Shown: in pieces, positions 5,838 through 10,930 of the stretch
Layout of the letters: every line of letters starts with the position of its first letter
How positions within the stretch are numbered: position 1 is the stretch's first letter
DNA from: Clostridiales bacterium
GTDB lineage: Bacteria; Bacillota; Clostridia; Saccharofermentanales; Saccharofermentanaceae
Length of the DNA stretch: 10,930 nucleotides
Assembly (NCBI GenBank): GCA_003543635.1
Contig: DNAE01000181.1
Coordinates: forward strand, 1 to 10,930
Direction of reading: 5' to 3'
Program-made: the position numbers and the translations under genes
The notes under the pieces: model-generated
Told to the model about the DNA's origin: nothing
Seen by the model: only the letters and a program-made list of their open reading frames with translations
Database searches by the model: none

Positions 5838-7594
5838 TTTCTTTCCTCCAATATGGACCCGTCGGTATATGACCCGTATAGTTTACTGTAAAAACCGCCT
5901 TTTCCGATAAGTTCCTTATGATTACCGATCTCGCTTATCCTGCCGTTTTCCATAACGACTATCATATCCGCATCAACGATCGTTGACAACCTGTGGGCTA
6001 TACAAAGTCCCGTCCTTCCCTGAAGCAATTCCCTGACCGCCCTCTGGATACGGACCTCCGTGAGGATATCGACGGAGGATGTGGCCTCATCCAATATGAG
6101 TATGGAAGGATCCGAGACCATGGCTCTGGTGATGGCAAGGAGCTGCCTCTGTCCTTCCGATATATCATCCCGCGAGGAGGAAAGTTCTTCTCGGTATTTA
6201 TTCGGCAATTTACGTATGAAGGAGTGAGCTCCCGATACGGAGGAAGCTTTTATCGCATCCTCTTCGGATGTATCGGGCTTTCCGTAGGTGATGTTCTCCA
6301 GGATGGTACCGTTCTTGAACCAGGTATCCTGGGTAACGACTCCGATATAGCTGCGAAGCTCTTCCCTTGAGATCTCCTTTATATCCCTGCCGTTTACGAG
6401 GATCTTTCCCGAATCGGGCTCATAGAAACGCATTAAGAGGTTTATGAGTGTCGTCTTACCGCAACCCGTGGGTCCCACGATGGCACAGGAGGTTCCCGGG
6501 GGAACTTTAAAGGAAACGTCCTTTATAACGGGATTTCCCGGAACATAGGAGAAGGTCACGTTGCAAAACTCTATCTCAAAGTCCCCCCGTCCGTCGAATA
6601 TCCTCTTCTTTTTATCCTCAGGAGGAAGTTCCTCCTCGTCCAGGAAGGTGAAGATCCTGCCAAGGCACGCGAAGGAATCGGACAACTCCGTGAAGACGGA
6701 GGCGATATCGTTAAAGGGCTTCATATACTGGGCGGAATATGCGAGAAGGGATGCGAGGGCACCCACGGAGACGGCTCCGGCAAGGGCGCTTTTCGCTCCG
6801 ATGAGAGCCACCACCGCATAGATCAGGGCATTGACGAATCTCGTGGAGGGATTCGTAAGGGACGACACGAAGGTGGCCTTGACCGAATTAGTCCGGTACT
6901 CGTCGTTTATGTTATCGAAGTCATCGCATATCTTGTCCGCCGTATCGAAGACGTGTATCGTCCTGAAATTGGAGGTCATCTCCGTGATATAGGAGGTCTG
7001 CCTTGCCCTTATCCCCGACTGTTTCTTGAAATACCCGAAGGAACGGGATGCAATGAAATAGGAAACGATGAAGGAAAGGGGCGTAAAGAGAAGCACAAGA
7101 AGCGCTGTCTTAACGTCTATGGTCAGCATGATGATAAAGGTGATCACTATGGAAGTTATACCCGAGAAGAAAAGGTCGAGGAACATTATGAGACCGTCAC
7201 CCACCGTCTCACAGTCGTTTATTATCATGCTCTGGATATTTCCCACGGGTGTGGAATCGATAAAGGAAACGGGAAGCTTTCTTATCTTGCCGTAGGACAT
7301 GTTACGGATCTTGGTGGTGGTATCGTAGGCGATCCTTATGTCTATCCTGGTAAGCGCGAACCTGGTTACCGCCACCAGACCTATGAGGGCAACGCAGATC
7401 AAAAGGTACATGAGGAGCTCCTCGAAGTCCACGGTCCCCTCCCCCATGCAATCGATAGCCTTACCGAAAAGATAGGGTATGAACATGCCGAAGGCTGACG
7501 TCAAGACCGAGAAAACGAAGGAAGCGAGCAGCAGGAGCGGCGATCCCTTAACGGTCTTTATGAGGCGCAGGACGGTGTCTTTTCTCTTAACCAT
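5834..7594 (-). CDS. ABC exporter half-transporter, subunit with catalytic Walker B (heterodimer partner B)
   Basis: Fused membrane plus ATPase half-transporter of the multidrug/lipid exporter type, 586 residues. The transmembrane domain (about 15-310, six helices) is followed by an ATP-binding domain: Walker A GPTGCGKT (374-381), Q-loop Q422, signature ISEGQ (478-482, consensus LSGGQ), Walker B ILILDE with catalytic E503, and switch His H534 in CIAHRLST. The intact Glu and His with a non-canonical signature are the mark of the partner subunit in heterodimeric exporters such as TM288 or BmrA-like pairs. ATG 7592-7594 is preferred because AAGGAGG is 9 bases upstream, whereas the in-frame GTG at 7603 directly abuts that site. 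One base separates it from the previous gene's stop. The substrate is unknown: drugs, peptides or lipids are all possible. It should pair with the product of the adjacent upstream gene in the cytoplasmic membrane. Confidence 0.93.
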   Translation of the reverse strand: MVKRKDTVLRLIKTVKGSPLLLLASFVFSVLTSAFGMFIPYLFGKAIDCMGEGTVDFEELLMYLLICVALIGLVAVTRFALTRIDIRIAYDTTTKIRNMSYGKIRKLPVSFIDSTPVGNIQSMIINDCETVGDGLIMFLDLFFSGITSIVITFIIMLTIDVKTALLVLLFTPLSFIVSYFIASRSFGYFKKQSGIRARQTSYITEMTSNFRTIHVFDTADKICDDFDNINDEYRTNSVKATFVSSLTNPSTRFVNALIYAVVALIGAKSALAGAVSVGALASLLAYSAQYMKPFNDIASVFTELSDSFACLGRIFTFLDEEELPPEDKKKRIFDGRGDFEIEFCNVTFSYVPGNPVIKDVSFKVPPGTSCAIVGPTGCGKTTLINLLMRFYEPDSGKILVNGRDIKEISREELRSYIGVVTQDTWFKNGTILENITYGKPDTSEEDAIKASSVSGAHSFIRKLPNKYREELSSSRDDISEGQRQLLAITRAMVSDPSILILDEATSSVDILTEVRIQRAVRELLQGRTGLCIAHRLSTIVDADMIVVMENGRISEIGNHKELIGKGGFYSKLYGSYTDGSILEERK

Positions 7595-7595
7595 A

Positions 7596-9314
7596 TCAGG
7601 CACCCTCCTTCTGCAGCTCGTAGAGCCTTCTGTAGCTGTCGCAAGTTCTCAAAAGTTCCTCGTGGGACGCGAAGGCACCCACCTTTCCGTCCTCCATGAG
7701 AAGGATCTTATCGGCATTCATGACGGATCTTATCTTCTGGGAGATTATGACCGTGGTGGGGTCCCCGGGGTATTCCAGGATATTTTTAATGAACCTGTTC
7801 TCCGTGGCGGCATCCAGGGCCGATGTGGAATCGTCAAGGATCAGAAGACCCGGACGTCCCGCCAGGGTCCTGGCTATACCCAGCCTCTGTTTCTGGCCGC
7901 CTGAAAGACCTGCTCCCGTGGAGCTCAGCACCGTGAAGGCACCGTCCTTCTTGGAGGATAGAACATCATCCAGGCAGGCTGCCCTTATGGCTTGGTCTAT
8001 ATCGCTTTCCTCCAGGTCTTCCCTGTCCAGGGTGATATTGTATTTGATCGTCCCCGAGAAGATCCTGGCCCTTTGCAGGCAGATACCCACCGCCTCGGAG
8101 AGGTCGTGTCTTCCGATGTTCTCCATCTTCTTTCCGTCGATCAGGATAGTTCCCTCGTAATCGCGGTAAAGACCTGCGGCAAGGGATGCTATGGTGGACT
8201 TGCCCGATCCCGTCATGCCGATGATGCCGATGGTCTGACCCCGCTCCACCTTAAAGGATACGGATTCCAGGGTATCTTCGCTGTTACCCTCAAACCGGAA
8301 GGTGACGTCACGGAACTCCAGTTCATGGGGAGCATGGGGATCTTCGATCCTTAAGCTCTCCCCGGAGGCCTTGTCGATAACCGTGAGCATGGACTCCACA
8401 CGGCCTGCGCAGGCGGCGGCGCGGCTCACCGTAACGATAAGGTTGGCAAGCTTTATGAGCTCCACCAGGATCTGGGTCATGTAGTTATAAAGGGCAACGA
8501 CGCTTCCGCTGCTCAGTGTCCCCGAATCCACCCGGATGCCTCCCTTATAGATAAGGAAACAAATGGCGAGATTTATCATGAGATAGGTGACGGGATTAAG
8601 GTAGGACGATATCCCCGCCGACTTCAACTGGCGGGCACGGAGAACAAGGCTCTTCTCCTCGAAGCCCCGGTAATCATCCTCGGTCCTGTTAAAGCCTCTG
8701 ATGACCCTGGTTCCCGTAAGTCCGTTCTCCGATATGCCTGACAGATCGTCAAGTCCCGTACGGGTCTCCTTATAGGAAGGTATGGCACGGCTCATGTTGA
8801 GGGCGACGAATACCGCCAGTATAAGGACCGCAAAAAGGATTATCAGGGATAGCTTGGGATCGATGACAAAGGACATTATAACGGCGCCCACCACCACCAT
8901 GGGGGATCTTAAAACGAGCCTCAGGGTAAGGTTGATACCGTTCTGGATCTGGTTGATGTCGGATGTCAGGCCCGTGACGATATTGGAGGAACCTATCTTC
9001 TCGAAGTTATTCACATTGAGATGGAGCATCCGCTTAAAAAGATCGGATCTTATATCCGACGCGATCCCGGAGGCCGCATAGGATGCGAAGTACTGGGCAA
9101 AGAATGCACTGGCAAAGCCCACTGCAGCGAAGATAAGAAGGATAACAAAGGATCTTCTTATCCTGTCCGGGTCATTTCCCAGGATACCCATATCGATCAT
9201 ATCCCTTATGACCAGGGGAACGGTAAGCTCGAAGAGGACCTCAGACAGTTTAAACAGAGGACTTAAAAAGCATTGTATCCTGTATTTACGGAAGTACTTT
9301 AAGATCGTTCGCAT
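7596..9314 (-). CDS. ABC exporter half-transporter, subunit with degenerate ATPase site (heterodimer partner A)
   Basis: Fused half-transporter of 572 residues, with membrane domain about 15-300 and ATPase domain about 330-572. Walker A is GMTGSGKS (366-373), Q-loop Q414, and signature LSGGQ (470-474) is canonical. Walker B reads LLILDD, so the catalytic Glu is D495, and the switch His is replaced by Q526 in IISQKIRS. In heterodimeric exporters of the TM287/288 type, this Asp plus Gln combination belongs to the subunit that forms the degenerate, non-hydrolysing site with the odd signature of its partner; the gene downstream has exactly that signature (ISEGQ). The loss is therefore normal for the family and not decay. 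The ATG at 9312-9314 is 6 bases after the deaminase stop and has no good ribosome binding site (GGGAG is about 17 bases away), so translation may depend on coupling. The exported substrate cannot be predicted. Confidence 0.93.
   Translation of the reverse strand: MRTILKYFRKYRIQCFLSPLFKLSEVLFELTVPLVIRDMIDMGILGNDPDRIRRSFVILLIFAAVGFASAFFAQYFASYAASGIASDIRSDLFKRMLHLNVNNFEKIGSSNIVTGLTSDINQIQNGINLTLRLVLRSPMVVVGAVIMSFVIDPKLSLIILFAVLILAVFVALNMSRAIPSYKETRTGLDDLSGISENGLTGTRVIRGFNRTEDDYRGFEEKSLVLRARQLKSAGISSYLNPVTYLMINLAICFLIYKGGIRVDSGTLSSGSVVALYNYMTQILVELIKLANLIVTVSRAAACAGRVESMLTVIDKASGESLRIEDPHAPHELEFRDVTFRFEGNSEDTLESVSFKVERGQTIGIIGMTGSGKSTIASLAAGLYRDYEGTILIDGKKMENIGRHDLSEAVGICLQRARIFSGTIKYNITLDREDLEESDIDQAIRAACLDDVLSSKKDGAFTVLSSTGAGLSGGQKQRLGIARTLAGRPGLLILDDSTSALDAATENRFIKNILEYPGDPTTVIISQKIRSVMNADKILLMEDGKVGAFASHEELLRTCDSYRRLYELQKEGA
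7604..7610 (-). promoter_or_regulatory. Ribosome binding site deciding the start of ABC subunit B
   Basis: AAGGAGG on the minus strand within the last codons of the upstream ABC gene. Its 9-base distance to ATG 7592-7594 and zero distance to the in-frame GTG at 7601-7603 make the ATG the real start. Confidence 0.82.
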
Positions 9315-9320
9315 CTTGTA

Positions 9321-10580
9321 TCAGACAAGTTCTCCCATCATCTTATTGCATACCCGGTAGACTTCTTCAGGGTCACAGGTGAGATATCTTCCGTTCTCGT
9401 AGAGGATCTTTCCGTTTATCATGGTCATCTTAACATTACCGGGATCCGCGCTGTAAACGAGGTTCTTCTTGAAGTTGTTCACGGGCTGCATATCGGGATC
9501 CTTCATGGAGATCCTTATGATGTCGGCCTTCTTCCCCGTATCCAGACAGTCGCAGTCCGCAAGGCCCATGCATCTTGCTCCCCCCGTTACGGCGGCACTT
9601 AATATCCTCTCGGGATCCACCGCCAGGGGATCATCGTTCACGATATTTGAGAGCACCGTATCCAGGTACATCTCCCTGAACATATTAAGGGAGTTATTGG
9701 ATCCCGCGCCGTCGGTTCCGATGGCGATCTTGATACCGTCACCGATAAAGGAAGGAACGGGAGCTATGCCGCTGGCGAGCTTCAGATTCGAGCAGGCGTT
9801 AAAAACGGCGTAAAGGCCCTTATCCGCAAAGATCTTCCTGTCCTCCTCATCGAACCAGACACAGTGGAATCCGCCTCCGCCGTAATCGAAAAGGCCGAGA
9901 TCGTCAAATACCTTGACGGGGGACTTACCGTACCTTTCACGGCATCCCGCGACTTCATTTCTCGTCTCGGAGATATGGGAGAAAACAGGAGCCTTATACT
10001 TATGGGATATCTCCGATATCCTCTTCATTATCCCCTCGGATGTCGTATACTCGGCATGGAATCCGAGAATATAGGAAACAAGTTCATTACAGCTGTTATA
10101 CTTGAGATACTCCTCCTCAAGACTGTCTATTCCGCCGAAGTCATTTACGGAACCGCAGAAGACATGCCTGAAGCCCGTCTCGGAAACGGCCCTCATCACA
10201 CCCTCGGGCTTAAAGTACATATCGAAGCAGGATGTTACGCCTCCCCTCAGATATTCCAGATATCCCAGCTTGGTGAACCAGTATATGTTCTCCTCGGTAA
10301 GCTTACCCTCTATGGGGAATATGGCCTTGTGGAGCCAGTCGTCCAATCTGTAATCGTCCGCAAGGGATCTGGCGAAGGTCATGGCCGTATGGGTGTGGGC
10401 ATTCTTGAATCCCGGCATCAGCACATCGCCCTCCACGTCTATCTCGGTATCGAAGACCGTGCCATCCTTTTTACCCTCACCTATGTAGACGATCCTGTCA
10501 TCCTCGGTGTGGAGCTCACCTTTTACCATGGTAAGGTCCTCACCCTTAAGTATCAAGGCATTATAAAATCTTATCCTCAT
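9321..10580 (-). CDS. Amidohydrolase of the 5'-methylthioadenosine/S-adenosylhomocysteine deaminase type
   Basis: Cytoplasmic metal-dependent aminohydrolase, 419 residues, close to the family norm of about 430. Probable reaction: deamination of adenine nucleosides such as MTA, SAH or adenosine to their inosine forms, for methyl-cycle and purine salvage. Visible metal-site elements are HxH in GFKNAHTHTAM (H62, H64), H202 in SHISET with E205, and D290 in IGTDGAGSNN. Also present are FPIEGKLTEE (88-97), GFHAEYT (173-179) and HCVWFDEED (239-247). In most members the last motif begins HCVH; here the fourth residue is Trp. The first 55 and last 60 residues form the beta-sandwich typical of the superfamily. 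The start ATG 10578-10580 has AAAGGGG (10586-10592) 5 bases upstream. It sits 14 bases after the cardiolipin synthase gene and 6 before the ABC pair. Substrate choice is uncertain, because chlorohydrolase and guanine deaminase relatives share the motifs. Confidence 0.85.
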   Translation of the reverse strand: MRIRFYNALILKGEDLTMVKGELHTEDDRIVYIGEGKKDGTVFDTEIDVEGDVLMPGFKNAHTHTAMTFARSLADDYRLDDWLHKAIFPIEGKLTEENIYWFTKLGYLEYLRGGVTSCFDMYFKPEGVMRAVSETGFRHVFCGSVNDFGGIDSLEEEYLKYNSCNELVSYILGFHAEYTTSEGIMKRISEISHKYKAPVFSHISETRNEVAGCRERYGKSPVKVFDDLGLFDYGGGGFHCVWFDEEDRKIFADKGLYAVFNACSNLKLASGIAPVPSFIGDGIKIAIGTDGAGSNNSLNMFREMYLDTVLSNIVNDDPLAVDPERILSAAVTGGARCMGLADCDCLDTGKKADIIRISMKDPDMQPVNNFKKNLVYSADPGNVKMTMINGKILYENGRYLTCDPEEVYRVCNKMMGELV

Positions 10581-10594
10581 GTATTCCCCTTTCT

Positions 10595-10930
10595 TTAAAG
10601 GAACGGCGCAGCGAGCCTCAGGATGGAATTCATTATCCTGATGACGGCAAGGGCCGGCTTCTTATATTGTTCCGTGACCTCCCTGCACTCGGAGAAGGTC
10701 CCCCACATATCGGCTTTGATTTCCGTTATGACTTCATTCTTAAATATGAGCACACCATTCTCGAAATGGTGGTAAAAGCTCCTGTAATCCAGATTGATGG
10801 TTCCGCAGGTGGCGATGATGTCATCGGAAAGTCCCATCTTCGCGTGGCAGAATCCGGGTCGGTATTCAAAGATCCTGACATTATACTTGGCAAGCTCCGA
10901 ATAGTAGGACTTGGTGACCCTGTTTATTAT
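10595..10930 (-). CDS. cls: Cardiolipin synthase / phospholipase D family protein, C-terminal part
   Basis: The 5' end lies beyond the right edge; the frame is open from 10930, and the last 111 residues are visible. They contain the second HKD motif of the phospholipase D superfamily, HAKMGLSD (encoded at about 10820-10843), followed by GTINLDYRSFYHHFENG, the hallmark that follows this motif in bacterial cardiolipin synthases. These membrane-associated enzymes condense two phosphatidylglycerols into cardiolipin and glycerol, with one HKD motif in each half of the protein. The end (EQYKKPALAVIRIMNSILRLAAPFL) is the usual amphipathic, basic-hydrophobic C-terminus. An in-frame ATG at 10835-10837 is internal to the HKD motif and not a start. 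The stop is TAA at 10595-10597. It is the most upstream gene of the visible operon. The family is certain; cardiolipin as the product is probable. Confidence 0.9.
   Translation of the reverse strand: MINRVTKSYYSELAKYNVRIFEYRPGFCHAKMGLSDDIIATCGTINLDYRSFYHHFENGVLIFKNEVITEIKADMWGTFSECREVTEQYKKPALAVIRIMNSILRLAAPFL

Noticed and set aside
7596..9314. Asp for Glu in Walker B and Gln for His in the switch as signs of a decaying ABC gene
   Set aside because: The frame is intact and the partner gene has the complementary signature change, which is normal for heterodimeric exporters.
9864..10598. Plus-strand open frame (244 codons) antisense to the amidohydrolase
   Set aside because: The minus strand carries conserved catalytic motifs of a known family over the same bases, and the plus frame shows none.

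Overview
The window looks like chromosomal DNA from a low-to-mid GC Firmicute of class Clostridia, perhaps close to Lachnospiraceae. This rests on strong AGGAGG-type ribosome binding sites, heavy use of AGG (Arg) and ATA (Ile) codons, tightly packed co-directional genes, a D-lactate dehydrogenase, and a MurD whose substrate-pocket motif is of the type I associate with clostridia. The family assignment is inference.

Layout from left to right. Position 1-743 (+) is the 3' part of a fermentative D-lactate dehydrogenase gene. It meets, tail to tail with only 5 bases between stop codons, a long run of minus-strand genes covering the rest of the window. In transcription order (right to left) this run starts with the 3' end of a cardiolipin synthase-like phospholipase D gene (10930-10595). 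An amidohydrolase of the MTA/SAH deaminase type (10580-9321) follows, then two half-size ABC exporter genes forming an asymmetric heterodimer (9314-7596 and 7594-5834), and murD (5837-4344). Gaps are 14 bases or less, or the genes overlap, so this is probably one operon whose promoter lies outside the window.

After a 70-base AT-rich gap with a consensus TATAAT -10 box, a second minus-strand unit begins: a small membrane protein with one extracytoplasmic sensor-like domain (4273-3593), a 711-residue protein joining a similar sensor-like domain to a 12-helix MFS transporter and a Tyr/Asp/Pro-rich cytoplasmic tail (3596-1461), and a 242-residue single-pass membrane protein whose N-terminal half resembles a degenerate sigma-70 region 2 (1477-749). 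These three genes overlap by 4 and 17 bases and are probably co-translated.

The cardiolipin synthase, MurD and ABC genes are housekeeping or envelope functions with recognisable motifs. The three-gene sensor / sensor-MFS / sigma-like cassette is the part I cannot match to a named system and is the best candidate for something undescribed. A working hypothesis, which is inference only, is that the two paralogous extracytoplasmic domains sense a ligand, the MFS moiety moves or senses it, and the sigma-like cytoplasmic domain of the third protein passes on or buffers the signal. No RNA genes, CRISPR arrays, insertion sequences or attachment sites were seen.
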